This document shows, in pieces, positions 47,472-56,128 of a DNA stretch of 64,000 nucleotides. Location of the stretch: positions 992,001-1,056,000 of the forward strand of contig CAWAYH010000006.1 of the NCBI GenBank assembly GCA_963786195.1, read 5' to 3'. The notes below the pieces were generated by a model that was not told the DNA's origin, made no database searches, and saw only the letters and a list, made by a program, of their open reading frames with translations. The DNA comes from CAWAYH01 sp963786195. GTDB taxonomy: Bacteria > Acidobacteriota > Vicinamibacteria > Vicinamibacterales > 2-12-FULL-66-21. Numbering within the stretch: position 1 is the first letter of the stretch; each line of letters opens with the position of its first letter. Position numbers and translations under genes: made by a program.

Positions 47472-47754
47472 CTATTTCAGGTGTTTCCCGACGAGCTTGG
47501 TCATTTCGAACATGTTGACGGTCGACTTGCCGCCGAACACGACCGCCAGCTGGGCGTCGGCCTTGATCATCCGCTTGTTCTTGGCGTCCTGCAGGCCGTT
47601 CTTCTTGATGTAGGCCCACAGCCTCTTGGTGACCTCGGTACGCGGAATCGGCTTGGCGCCGACGACCTCGGCCAGCGACGGCGCTCGGCGTCACCGGCTT
47701 CATGAATGCGGCGTTCGGCTTTCTAGCGGGCTTCTTCTTTGCGGTCTTGGCCAT
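47472..47754 (-). CDS. SWIB/BAF60b (MDM2-like) domain protein, one frameshift
   Basis: The ATG at 47754 has AGGAG five bases upstream and gives a basic N-terminus (AKTAKKKPARKPNAAFMKPV). An extra base near 47690 shifts the frame; read in the other frame the protein continues LAEVVGAKPIPRTEVTKRLW, AYIKKNGLQDAKNKRMIKAD, AQLAVVFGGKSTVNMFEMTK and LVGKHLK, a complete SWIB domain, stopping at 47472. SWIB proteins are best known from eukaryotic chromatin complexes; in bacteria small versions exist in Chlamydiae and some other phyla, sometimes fused to topoisomerase. A nucleoid or DNA-topology role is plausible. Total about 93 residues. Confidence 0.8.
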
Positions 47755-47859
47755 CGAATCTCCTTGGCGAATCTTGCGCTCAGCCGGAGAGCGTAGCACA
47801 GGATCTGCGGAGATCATCGTGGAAATAACCACAAGCGCAAAGAAGTACGGGAGGAATAA

Positions 47860-49422
47860 CTACTCGCGCGCGCCGGCCGCGAGCAGCGCGTTGACCACCG
47901 CCGCGTGCCCGCCACGTCGAGCCATGCCGATCGGCGTGCGCCACTCGCCTTCAGCCCGAGCGCCGCTGCCGTCGGCAAACACCCGCGCATTGACGTTCGC
48001 GCCGCGTTCGATCAGCAGCTTGACGACGGGGAGCTGCCCCCTGCCGCTCGCCTGAATCAGCGCGTTTTCGTCGCCAGGGACGACAAGCTCGATCTGGGCG
48101 CCACGATCGAGGAGCAACGTCACGATTTCCGCATGACCTTCGCGCGCCGCCGCAATGAGGGCACTGCCGTCGCCTTCAACGGCCAGGTTGGGATCGGCTC
48201 CGCGATCGAGCAGCAGGCGAACCGCCGACGTCCGTCCGGATGCGGATGCGGCGATCAGCGGGCTGCCGTCGCCGTCCAGCGCCGCGTTCACGTCGGCGCC
48301 GCTGTCCACCAGCTCCCGGATTCGGGTCAGATCGCCGCGTGCGGCCGCGCGGAAGAGCTCGCGGTCCTGCCGCCCGGGACGTTCAGTTTTCGTCCGGGCC
48401 TGGGACTGCCCGGATTCGACGACGGCAGCGCGCGCGGGCACGGCCACCGCCCGCATGGGCCCGATGCCGCTGACCACGACGAACACAGCCGTGACCGCGA
48501 CAGCGAGAGATCGGTCTCCGGCACGCCGGCGCGACTGCGTCACATCCAGAAGCGCCGACACTCGCGCTGAGAGATCGCTCCGTCCCGCCATGGCCAGAAC
48601 AGACGCCTCGGAATTCTTCATGCGTCGGGCCAGCTCGACGAGCTGTTCGGCATACGCTGCCCCGTCAGACGATCGGATCACCGCATCGTCGCACGCGCGC
48701 TCGGCCTCGAGCCGCAGTCGACGCCACGCCACCCACACCAGCGGGTTGAACCAGTAGAGCGCGCAGACCGCGCGTCCGACCAGTTGAGTCGCCCAATCGC
48801 CCCGCCGCACGTGTTCCAGCTCGTGGATGAACGCACGCCGGAGATCGGCTTCGTTCCATGCGGTCGCATCGAATGGCATCACAATCGTTGGATGCCGCAG
48901 GCCGCACGTGTACGGCGCCCCGCACTGTTCCTGCAGGACGATGTCGACAGGCCGGTCGAGGCCGGCATCATGCGCCAGCCTGCGGACGGCGTCCCGCATT
49001 GTCAGCCAGGGCAGGCCGCAGCGTCGATTGCGGGCGACGCGCACGAGGCCGCCGATGAAAGAGGCGAGCACCAGGGCCGCGCCTATGGCCCAGACGACGC
49101 GCAGTATTGAGGGCCACGCAGGAATCCACGGATCGATCGTCAGCGGCGACTGTACGACGGGTGCAGGGGCAGGACGTGCGCTCGTCTCGGACGGCAGCGC
49201 CTGCTGACGGCCTGAACGTCCATCGGTTACACGGATGATGGGCACCCCGATGTCCCTCGCGGGCATCAGCGCAATGGCCAGCGGAAGTGCGAACAGCACG
49301 CCGAAGGTCGATGACAGCACGAGGTGTCGCAGGGCGGCGGAGCATCGGTGCGCCATGCGTGCCACAATCAGCCCGGCCGCGAGTACCGCGGTCGTCTTGA
49401 GGACGATCGAGAGTTCCGTCAT
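47860..49422 (-). CDS. M56 (BlaR1-type) membrane metalloprotease with C-terminal ankyrin repeats
   Basis: The 520-residue protein has BlaR1-like TM helices (VLKTTAVLAAGLIVARMA, LVLSSTFGVLFALPLAIALM, ILRVVWAIGAALVLASFIGG) and the M56 zinc-protease site FIHELEHVRRGDW (His200, Glu201, His204). In place of the penicillin-binding sensor of BlaR1 it has, after a last TM helix (LAVAVTAVFVVVSGIGPMRA), about five ankyrin repeats (RELFRAAARGDLTRIRELVD, GRTSAVRLLLDRGADPNLAV, GHAEIVTLLLDRGAQIEL, GQLPVVKLLIERGANVNA, GHAAVVNALLAAGARE). The signal sensed is therefore likely protein contact rather than a beta-lactam. It overlaps BlaI by ATGA, the known regulatory pair in which M56 cleavage releases BlaI repression. 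Confidence 0.88.
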   Translation of the reverse strand: MTELSIVLKTTAVLAAGLIVARMAHRCSAALRHLVLSSTFGVLFALPLAIALMPARDIGVPIIRVTDGRSGRQQALPSETSARPAPAPVVQSPLTIDPWIPAWPSILRVVWAIGAALVLASFIGGLVRVARNRRCGLPWLTMRDAVRRLAHDAGLDRPVDIVLQEQCGAPYTCGLRHPTIVMPFDATAWNEADLRRAFIHELEHVRRGDWATQLVGRAVCALYWFNPLVWVAWRRLRLEAERACDDAVIRSSDGAAYAEQLVELARRMKNSEASVLAMAGRSDLSARVSALLDVTQSRRRAGDRSLAVAVTAVFVVVSGIGPMRAVAVPARAAVVESGQSQARTKTERPGRQDRELFRAAARGDLTRIRELVDSGADVNAALDGDGSPLIAASASGRTSAVRLLLDRGADPNLAVEGDGSALIAAAREGHAEIVTLLLDRGAQIELVVPGDENALIQASGRGQLPVVKLLIERGANVNARVFADGSGARAEGEWRTPIGMARRGGHAAVVNALLAAGARE

Positions 49423-49814
49423 TGCCGTTTCCTTTCCTTGCGAACGCGTTCGATCTCCGAACGCAGCGCATCGAGCTCCTCATCGGTCCAGGTTTCCTGC
49501 CTGAGCAACGTCGTGACTGTCTCGCCCGGCGATCCGCTGAAGAAGACACGGACCAGCTGACGCAGCGCCGCGCGGCGCGCCGCCGGCCGCGGCGTCGTGG
49601 GCATGTAAACGTAGCGCAGACCTTCTTCGCGATGGCGCACGTAGCCCTTGCCTTCGAGGCGGACGAGCATCGCCCGGACGGCCGAATAGCTCGGCGGATC
49701 GGTGAGCCGCTGCCGAATGTTTTCGGCGGTCGCGCCGTTGTCCAGCGCGAAGATGGCGTCCATGATTTCGCGTTCCCGGCGGGTGAGTTTTTCTGGCGGT
49801 GGCACGGACGTCAT
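49419..49814 (-). CDS. BlaI/MecI-family repressor
   Basis: The 131-residue winged-helix repressor has the BlaI fold: LTRREREIMDAIFALDNGAT, AENIRQRLTDPPSYSAVRAM, LVRLEGKGYVRHREEGLRYV (wing) and a dimerising C-terminal helix (LVRVFFSGSPGETVTTLLRQ, LDALRSEIERVRKERKRQ). BlaI dimers bind inverted repeats and are cleaved when the partner M56 protein is triggered. It is translationally coupled to that gene. GTAGCAT half-sites lie just upstream (49832-49867), so it should repress its own operon and perhaps the divergent metzincin gene. Confidence 0.9.
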   Translation of the reverse strand: MTSVPPPEKLTRREREIMDAIFALDNGATAENIRQRLTDPPSYSAVRAMLVRLEGKGYVRHREEGLRYVYMPTTPRPAARRAALRQLVRVFFSGSPGETVTTLLRQETWTDEELDALRSEIERVRKERKRQ

Positions 49815-49831
49815 CGGCTCTCCCGTTTGTC

Positions 49832-49867
49832 TGCTACGCCTGTAGCATAATGCTACCCCTGTAGCAT
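49832..49867. promoter_or_regulatory. Predicted BlaI operator: four TGCTAC/GTAGCA half-sites
   Basis: TGCTAC (49832-49837), GTAGCAT (49842-49848), ATGCTAC (49850-49856) and GTAGCAT (49861-49867) alternate in orientation. The middle pair is a perfect 15-bp palindrome with one central base. The array starts 18 bp upstream of the BlaI start codon and lies between blaI and the divergent secreted metzincin gene, the usual position of a BlaI operator. It is assigned from symmetry and position only. Confidence 0.72.
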
Positions 49868-49953
49868 GTCAAGCTCCCAACTGGAATGGATCTGGCAGAG
49901 GTTGCCGGTTCGCTGTGCCGAGGCGCATCATGCAGCCAGGAATTGGGAAAACG

Positions 49954-51006
49954 ATGACGAACCTGTTACGGAGAGGCGCAAATCCGGACCCGCGGGTGGG
50001 GGTGGCGGTCGCCCTCCTGGCTGGGGCCGCCCTCTTCGGATGGCCGGTCGCGGCCGCGACGCAGGCTCAGCCGGCGGTGGACTGGGTCGCCGGCGGGCGC
50101 ATCATCGTCCGCGCCGATCCCCGGAGCCAGCCCTCTCTGGTGCGCGCCGCCGCCTCGCTGAAACCGTTCGACGCCCCGCACCTCAGCACGATCGGCGTCA
50201 CCTACACGGGGTTCACTCCTGAGGCGCAGGCGGCGTTTCAATACGCGGTGAATATCTGGGCCGCGCAGCTGACGTCACCGGTGGCGATTCAGATCGACGC
50301 GGAGTTCACCGCCCTCGGGCCGGGCGTGCTGGGTTCGGCTGGACCGTACCTCGTTCGAAATGCCACGGGACTCATGCCGAACACCTGGTATCCGGTGCCG
50401 ATGGCGAATCGCATCGCCGGCCGGGACCTGCTGACCTCGCAGCCCGACATCAACGCGTCCTTCAGCAATTCGTTCAACTGGTATTACGGCACCGATGGTC
50501 ACGCGCCGTCAGGGACGTATGATTTCGTGAGCGTCGTGCTCCACGAGCTCGGCCACGGGATGGGCGTCCTCGGCCTGATGAATTACACCGCCGGGGTCGG
50601 CACCTGGGGGAGCGGCGGCTTTCCTTCCATCTGGGACAGGTTCAGCGTGAACGGATCGGGACAGCTCCTCATCAGCGCGTTCCCCAACTCGTCCACGGCC
50701 CTGGGTGCTCAGCTGATCAGCAACAACTTGTACCTCGACGGCCCACAGACCCGGCTTGCCAATGGTGGGCAACCGGCGCGGCTCTACGCGCCAGCCACGT
50801 GGCGAGAGGGATCGAGCTACTCTCACCTCGACGAGGCGACGTACGGGGTTGGCAACCCGAACTCGCTGATGACGCCTTCGATTTCTTCCCGCGAGGCGAT
50901 TCACGATCCGGGGCCGATCGTGCGCGGCATGCTGAGCGACATGGGCTGGACGGTCGTTTCCCAGACTCCGCCAAACGCGCCGGCGGGATTCCGGATTATC
51001 CGCTAA
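49954..51006 (+). CDS. Secreted zinc metalloprotease, metzincin-like
   Basis: The ~350-residue exported protein has a signal peptide (MTNLLRRGANPDPRVGVAVA ... PVAAAT) and a metzincin zinc site HELGHGMGVLG (H-E-x-x-H-x-x-G-x-x-G, lacking the third His of the classical motif) with a possible Met-turn in NSLMTPSISSRE. The preceding YDFVSVVLHELGHGMGV fits a family of bacterial secreted proteases of unknown target. ATG 49954 has AGGAAT upstream; ATG 49930 is an alternative. It is divergent from the BlaI/M56 genes over the half-site array, so it is probably part of that regulon. The last residues (FRIIR) follow no known sorting motif. Confidence 0.75.
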   Translation: MTNLLRRGANPDPRVGVAVALLAGAALFGWPVAAATQAQPAVDWVAGGRIIVRADPRSQPSLVRAAASLKPFDAPHLSTIGVTYTGFTPEAQAAFQYAVNIWAAQLTSPVAIQIDAEFTALGPGVLGSAGPYLVRNATGLMPNTWYPVPMANRIAGRDLLTSQPDINASFSNSFNWYYGTDGHAPSGTYDFVSVVLHELGHGMGVLGLMNYTAGVGTWGSGGFPSIWDRFSVNGSGQLLISAFPNSSTALGAQLISNNLYLDGPQTRLANGGQPARLYAPATWREGSSYSHLDEATYGVGNPNSLMTPSISSREAIHDPGPIVRGMLSDMGWTVVSQTPPNAPAGFRIIR

Positions 51007-51010
51007 TCGA

Positions 51011-52873
51011 TCACGAGGCTTCGGCAGTGCGGCGGTCGTCTGAGCGGCCTGCGAGCGCGGCCAGGTCCTTCGCGAATCGGGTGTCCCCCTGCATCTGCAG
51101 GATCGCGGAGATTTGCTCGTCCAGCAGGACGGCGGCGGCCGGTCCTTCGAGCGTCGCGCGCTGGCTGTAGAGCTGACGAGCGCAGTCGAGGTTGTCCTTC
51201 AGCCGGGTCCGAAGCTCCTCGCCCTTCTTGCCCGCGTCGAGATCCGCGGCGTGCATCTCCTCGGCCTCCCGAAGCAGCAACGCGGCGTAGTCGCGAAGCT
51301 CGCTGAGCGTCTTCAGCTCGTGCGAGAGGCGCGTCAGCATGATGACGCCCTGACGGACCATGAGCTGCGCGAACCGCGCGGCAGAATCATGGACGGCGGT
51401 CGACGGCGGCAACTCGTAGCCGTCATCATCCGCGTAGATAACCGCCAGCGTTTCCCCCTGAAGCACGACCGGCAACACGACCGCGGCGCTGGGCGTACCG
51501 CTGAACGGCATCCCGCCGCCATCTTCGAGCTCGCTGCCCGCCAGCCGTTCGAGCTGGCCGGACGCGACCGCGCGCGTGAGCGGTGAATCGAGGCTGAGCG
51601 GGATCACCAGCTTCGTGACGTCGCTGTTCTGGTCGAGGCCGACCTGGTATTCGCCCTCGAGCCGGTTGCTCTTCACGCGGAACAGACCGACGCGTGAGAA
51701 CTGGGTCGCGAGCTGGTTCACGAGCGCGGCCAGCAGGCCGCCGACGGTCGTCGTGCCGGCAATCTCGTCGACGCCGTTCAAGGCGGTATCCAGCATGGAG
51801 CCGAGACGCTCGACATGCCCGTTCAGCGAGTCGATCTCCCCCTGGACGTCGGCGCTGACTTCGGTCCGCTCTCGAAGGCTCGCTTCGCTGTCGCGTGCGG
51901 CCTCCAGCCGGGCCTGGAGCTGCCGGACGTTCTCTTCGTGCTTCGACTGGATGCGCTCGAGGGAGTGCACGCGCGCGCTGCTGGCTTTGAGCTGCGCCGC
52001 AATCGCATCCCGCTGCTCGTTGGCCGTCTTCAACTCGTTCTGGGCGGCGCTGAACTCCGACATCAGCCGGCCCTTCTCGGCCGCGCTGGCCTCGAGCTGA
52101 GCGCCCAGGCGCGAGTCCTCCGCGAGCGCGGAGTCGAGCGATGCGCGCACTTCTTCGAGCTCGGTCTCCACAGCCGCTCTCGCCTGCGACTCTTCCAGGC
52201 TGACGGCTTCGGCCGCCGCGCGGGCGGCCTCGAGCTGCTCCTGCGAGTCGCGGGCGGCGGCCAGATCGCCGCGCAGCGTCGAGTTCTCGGCGATCTCGCT
52301 TTCGAGCTGACCGCCCAGCCGCGCGGTGTCCTCGAACGCCGCGTCCAGGAGAGCGCGGGACTCCCGCAGCTCCTCCTCGGCCTTCGCCCTGGCTTCGGAT
52401 TCGCTCCGGTAGTCCGCCTCGGCCTTCCGGTGTGACGCCTCGAGGTCCTTGTTCGTGTCGAGCGCCGCAATCAGGTCCCTCTCAGCCGTCTCGGCGCGCT
52501 CGCGCTCGTGCGTGAGATCGGTCCGCACCGTGTTCGCGGACGTTTCGGCCTCCTCGAGCGAGACCACCAGCCGGGCGTTCTGCGAGCGCTCGGACTCGAG
52601 CTCCGCGTTCGCGGCGTCGATGGCCGCCTGGCTCTCGTCGCGCACGCGCTGGACGGCAATCCGGACAGCGGCGCCAGCGGCCTTGTTCAGCCGCTTGACG
52701 AGCTCCTGTATCTCATCGGCGATTTCGGGCGTCGTCCCTTCCAGCGCCTGTGCGGTGGTGTCGAACGCCTCGCGCAGTGTGCGGAGCTGCTGGAGGGCGG
52801 TCTCCTGCTGGCTGGCCAGAAGCTTGTTGACCAGCGCGGAGGCTTCGTTGGCGGCGTAGTCCCGGAATTCCAT
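51011..52873 (-). CDS. Long coiled-coil protein with C-terminal GAF-like domain
   Basis: The 620-residue protein begins with helices (LVNKLLASQQETALQQLRTL), then about 250 residues of dense coiled coil with heptads rich in Ala/Glu/Arg (ERAETAERDLIAALDTNKDL, LEEVRASLDSALAEDSRLGA). The C-terminal part (~380-540) is a GAF-like sensor fold: GGLLAALVNQLATQFSRVGL, FRVKSNRLEGEYQVGLDQNS, AAVVLPVVLQGETLAVIYAD. No kinase or GGDEF output is present and no TM helix, so it may act as a scaffold or sensory adaptor. It is transcribed in the same direction as, and 144 bp after, the cox operon; a link is possible but not shown. Confidence 0.6.
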   Translation of the reverse strand: MEFRDYAANEASALVNKLLASQQETALQQLRTLREAFDTTAQALEGTTPEIADEIQELVKRLNKAAGAAVRIAVQRVRDESQAAIDAANAELESERSQNARLVVSLEEAETSANTVRTDLTHERERAETAERDLIAALDTNKDLEASHRKAEADYRSESEARAKAEEELRESRALLDAAFEDTARLGGQLESEIAENSTLRGDLAAARDSQEQLEAARAAAEAVSLEESQARAAVETELEEVRASLDSALAEDSRLGAQLEASAAEKGRLMSEFSAAQNELKTANEQRDAIAAQLKASSARVHSLERIQSKHEENVRQLQARLEAARDSEASLRERTEVSADVQGEIDSLNGHVERLGSMLDTALNGVDEIAGTTTVGGLLAALVNQLATQFSRVGLFRVKSNRLEGEYQVGLDQNSDVTKLVIPLSLDSPLTRAVASGQLERLAGSELEDGGGMPFSGTPSAAVVLPVVLQGETLAVIYADDDGYELPPSTAVHDSAARFAQLMVRQGVIMLTRLSHELKTLSELRDYAALLLREAEEMHAADLDAGKKGEELRTRLKDNLDCARQLYSQRATLEGPAAAVLLDEQISAILQMQGDTRFAKDLAALAGRSDDRRTAEAS

Positions 52874-53017
52874 CGTTGTGGTGTTTGGAGAACCTGCTTG
52901 CCCTGCAACGCAGGGACCGGCGGAAACCTGGGCAAATCCGTGAAATTCGAGCCAGCGCGTGAATCGGCGCTCACATTTCGGTATTCGCGGGCCCGATTCT
53001 GTAACCGCGCGGGTCGC

Positions 53018-54196
53018 TCAGTTCCTGAGGCGGGCGACGCGAGCGAGACGACCGAGGTCCGAGGGCCGCTCGATCGAGGCGAGCGTGGTCAGGTACGGCG
53101 CAGCCGTCCGCATCCCGAGCGCCGTCGGCTCGTAGCCCGGAGAGGTCAGGAGCGGGTTCAACCAGAAGATACCGGCTGCCCGGCGTCGAAGCTGGGCCAT
53201 GGCGTCACGAAGGGCGTCGGGAGCGCCGACGTCGAGACCGTCGCTCACGATCATCACGATGGCATCCTTTTTCAGCAGGCGCTCCCCGAATCGCCTGACG
53301 AACACGGCCAGGCACGATCCGATGCTGGTGCCTCCGCCCCACGCACGACCGAGCGGGGCGAGTTCCCGGGGATCGCCGGCCGCAGCCCGGCGCACATCGC
53401 GCGTGATCCGTTTCAGCTCAGTCGAAAACGTGAAGACGTCCAGCGCACGCGTCACGCTCGCGAGGCCTACGGCGAGCTGCAGCGCCTTCTCTGCGTGTGC
53501 GCTCATCGACCGGCTGCCGTCGACCAGGATGACCACATGCGGGTGGCGCCTGGCTCGGGCGCGCCAGCGCGGGATCACGGGCTCGCCGCCGGTGTGAAGG
53601 CTGCTCCTCAACGTCCGGCGGAGATCGAAACGCTGGCCGTGCGCGGCCGGACGCCAGCGCCTCGACAGCCTGGCACGCAGCCGATCGAGAAACGCTCGTG
53701 CAGCGTCGCGCCATTCGTCGTCTGGCGGCATGAGCTGCGGGGGCGGCCCTTCGTCGTCGAGGGGGCTGTACGTCGCGCGGAGCAGCGTCGGGGCGTCCTC
53801 GTCCGCGACGTCCGCAGTTTCGAGCACCGATACGGGTGCGTCGCCGCGCCGATCCGACTCGCGCTCGCCGTCAGGGTTCGTTCGCGAGGCCGAATCGTTC
53901 CCGCCGGATCGCTCCTGACGCCGGACCGCGGGCGCGTTTTCATCGAGAGGCTCGAAGCCCGGATCCGGATGGAAGAACTCCCGGAACGCGCGATCGAAGA
54001 TGCGGACGTTGTCGACGTTCCGGCTCAATACGGGGCGGAGCGCGTCACGAACTGCCCGCTCGTCGGCAATCGACACGACCTCGAGCGCGCGCGCCGCGTC
54101 CTGCAGCTCGCGGGGCCCCACGCGAAAACCATGGTGACGACGAAGGTGGTGGCAGAACGCCGCGAGGTTGGCCGGCAGGCTCGCGAAGGGGTACAT
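53018..54196 (-). CDS. coxE: CoxE-type von Willebrand factor A protein
   Basis: The 392-residue protein has an N-terminal helical region (YPFASLPANLAAFCHHLRRH, RALEVVSIADERAVRDALRP), an acidic/basic linker, and a VWA domain with a MIDAS site DGSRSMS (~residues 226-231) and the later TVVGG-like WGGGTSIGSCLAVFVRRFGE and VMIVSDGLDVGAPDALRDAM. CoxE is needed, with the AAA protein CoxD, to insert the copper/sulfur part of the CO dehydrogenase active site. The ATG at 54196 overlaps the coxD stop by one base (TGATG). It is the last gene of the cox operon. Confidence 0.88.
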   Translation of the reverse strand: MYPFASLPANLAAFCHHLRRHHGFRVGPRELQDAARALEVVSIADERAVRDALRPVLSRNVDNVRIFDRAFREFFHPDPGFEPLDENAPAVRRQERSGGNDSASRTNPDGERESDRRGDAPVSVLETADVADEDAPTLLRATYSPLDDEGPPPQLMPPDDEWRDAARAFLDRLRARLSRRWRPAAHGQRFDLRRTLRSSLHTGGEPVIPRWRARARRHPHVVILVDGSRSMSAHAEKALQLAVGLASVTRALDVFTFSTELKRITRDVRRAAAGDPRELAPLGRAWGGGTSIGSCLAVFVRRFGERLLKKDAIVMIVSDGLDVGAPDALRDAMAQLRRRAAGIFWLNPLLTSPGYEPTALGMRTAAPYLTTLASIERPSDLGRLARVARLRN

Positions 54197-55147
54197 CAGC
54201 GGCGCGGCGTGGACACCGAGCCGAGGCCGAAATCCGTCGTCAGGCTTCGTCCGCCAGGCTCGAGCGTCGGCTCGGCGTCGGACAGCACGCCATCGAGCGC
54301 GTCGCTCCGGGACGCGAGCACGCTCTGATCCTCGTACACCTTCAGAACGCACCCGAGGGTCTGCGCAACGGCCGCGCGGTCCAGATGGTCGCGATGAAGG
54401 CTGACGAGCGCCCGGGCCCAGTCGAGGCTCTCGGCGACGCCGGGTGTTTTCTGCAAGCGGCAGGCTCCGCAGGACCTGCATCGATCGCCCGATCTGATCG
54501 GCAAGCCGCTCGGACAGGCCCGGAATCCGCGCGTGCAGGATCGCGATCTCTTCGGCGAGCGTCGGATACGGCAGCCAGGTGAACAGGCAGCGCCGGCGCA
54601 GCGCATCCGACAGCTCACGCGTGCGGTTGCTGGTCAGGACGACGTGCGGTACGTGCCGCGCGCGGATCGTGCCCAGCTCGGGGATCGTGACCTGCCACTC
54701 GGCGAGCACCTCGAGCAGGAACGCCTCGAATGCTTCGTCCGCGCGGTCCACTTCGTCGATCAGCAGCACCGGCGACGTATCCTGCGTGATCGCCTCCAGC
54801 AGCGGCCGCTTGAGAAGAAACGGCTCGCCGAAGATCTGCGCTTCACGTTCCTCGAGGCTCGTCCCCTCCGTTTCCGTCATGCGGATACGGAGCATCTGGC
54901 GCGGATAGTTCCACTCGTACAGCGCCGTCAGCGCATCGAGCCCCTCGTAGCACTGCAGACGAATCAAGCGCGTCCCGAGCACGTCCGCGAGAACCTTGGC
55001 GCTCTCGGTCTTTCCGACGCCGGCGGGACCCTCGACGAGCAGCGGTTTTTCGAGCGCGAGGACGAGTTGCAGGGCCGTGGCGAACGCGTCGTTGACGATG
55101 AACGCGCGCTCCCGAAAACGTGTGCGGATGGCCTCGGCGTCGATCAT
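54196..55147 (-). CDS. coxD: CoxD-type MoxR AAA+ ATPase, one frameshift
   Basis: The 316-residue ATPase has Walker A GPAGVGKTESAK (~residues 39-50), Walker B SPVLLIDEVDRADEAF, sensor 1 HVVLTSNRTRELSDALRRRC and the MoxR lid (YPTLAEEIAILHARIPGLSE). Near 54455 the frame shifts; the other frame continues TPGVAESLDWARALVSLHRD and ends STPRR at 54196. CoxD works with CoxE as an ATP-driven chaperone in maturation of the CODH Mo-Cu centre. The start overlaps the xdhC gene by four bases (ATGA). Single-base error is the likely cause of the break. Confidence 0.87.
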
Positions 55148-56128
55148 GCCCGGGAGTGGAGGAACGCGTGGGGATCGGCGACGAACCGTGCGCGGCACTG
55201 CGCGCAGCAGAAGTAATACGACGTGCCCTCGACTTCGGCCGTGTGGCGAGCCGTGGCGACGTCCACGTCCATGCCGCAGACGGGATCGACGGCGGTCGCC
55301 GGCGGCGGCAGGTTCATGTCGACGGCGGCAGCGACCGGACGCGTCTGCACGATTTCCGCGAGAATCGACAGGGCTACTTCCGGCGCGGTGCGCGCCCCGA
55401 GATCGAGGCCGGCAGGGTTCCGGATGGCGTTCAGCGCCGCGGCTCCGACGCCGCGAGCCTCGAGATACGCACGCACCGTCGCGCCGCGCTTGCGGGATGC
55501 GACGAGCCCGACGTACGACACGCTGCGCTTCAGGACGACTTCGAGGGCATTCTTCGTCGTAGTGCCCCTGCGACGCGACGACAACGGCCGCATCCTGGCC
55601 GGCCTTCTCAATCAAAGACTCGAGCGTTTCGAGCGCGCCAATGCCAATGCCACTCGAGCGTGACTCCGACTGAAGATCGCGAAGCTCCTCCGTGGCGACG
55701 ACGCGCACCACGTCGAAGTTCAGCAGGACCGCGCTCCTGGCCACCGCGTCGGCCACCGGCGTCGCACCGATGATGACGAGGCGGCGCGCCGGACCAAACG
55801 GCTCGACGTAAACATCGATGGCTCCCTCGGACACGCAGGTCATCGGGACGACCACGTGCTCGGGATCCGCCGCCTCGGACGGGACGGCGTCCGGGCGAAT
55901 CGACACGAGTCGCGCGTTTCGTGTCGTGAGCGCGTCGAGCGCCTGGCGCCTGACGATCTCGCGCGAGCACGCGCCGCCGACGAACCCTTCCATCCGCCCG
56001 TCGGGAAAGACAATGGCACGATCGCCGAGGTGGGCCGAGACCGGCGCGCGCCGTGCGACAACGGTCGCAACGGCAAACCGCTGCCCGTCACGCGACAACT
56101 CCGCGACCTTGTCGAAGAACGTGCTCAT
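55144..56128 (-). CDS. XdhC/CoxI-family maturation protein with C-terminal YHS domain, one frameshift
   Basis: The N-terminus (AELSRDGQRFAVATVVARRA, GRMEGFVGGACSREIVRRQA) is the XdhC-CoxI domain that binds Moco before insertion; the middle (RRLVIIGATPVADAVARSAV, VVASQGHYDE) and, after a frame change near 55560, SVSYVGLVASRKRGATVRAY and DLGARTAPEVALSILAEIVQ form its Rossmann C-domain. The last ~45 residues are a YHS domain (DPVCGMDVDVATARHTAEVE, YFCCAQCRARFVADPHAFL), usually a metal-binding or protein-interaction module with the Cys-rich YFCCAQC. The YHS could deliver copper to CODH, which is speculation. The ATG at 56128 and the ATGA at the end couple it to coxG and coxD. Confidence 0.85.

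Noticed and set aside
51250..51360. Histidine-kinase-like H box (LSHELKTLSE) in the coiled-coil protein
   Set aside because: No ATP-binding N, G1 or G2 box follows, and the segment is a helical stretch near the C-terminus. It is probably a chance match.
53018..56128. A continuous 1036-residue open frame from XdhC through CoxD to CoxE
   Set aside because: The frame joins XdhC, CoxD and CoxE only because of indels at about 55560 and 54455. Conserved ends and overlapping start/stop codons show three separate proteins.
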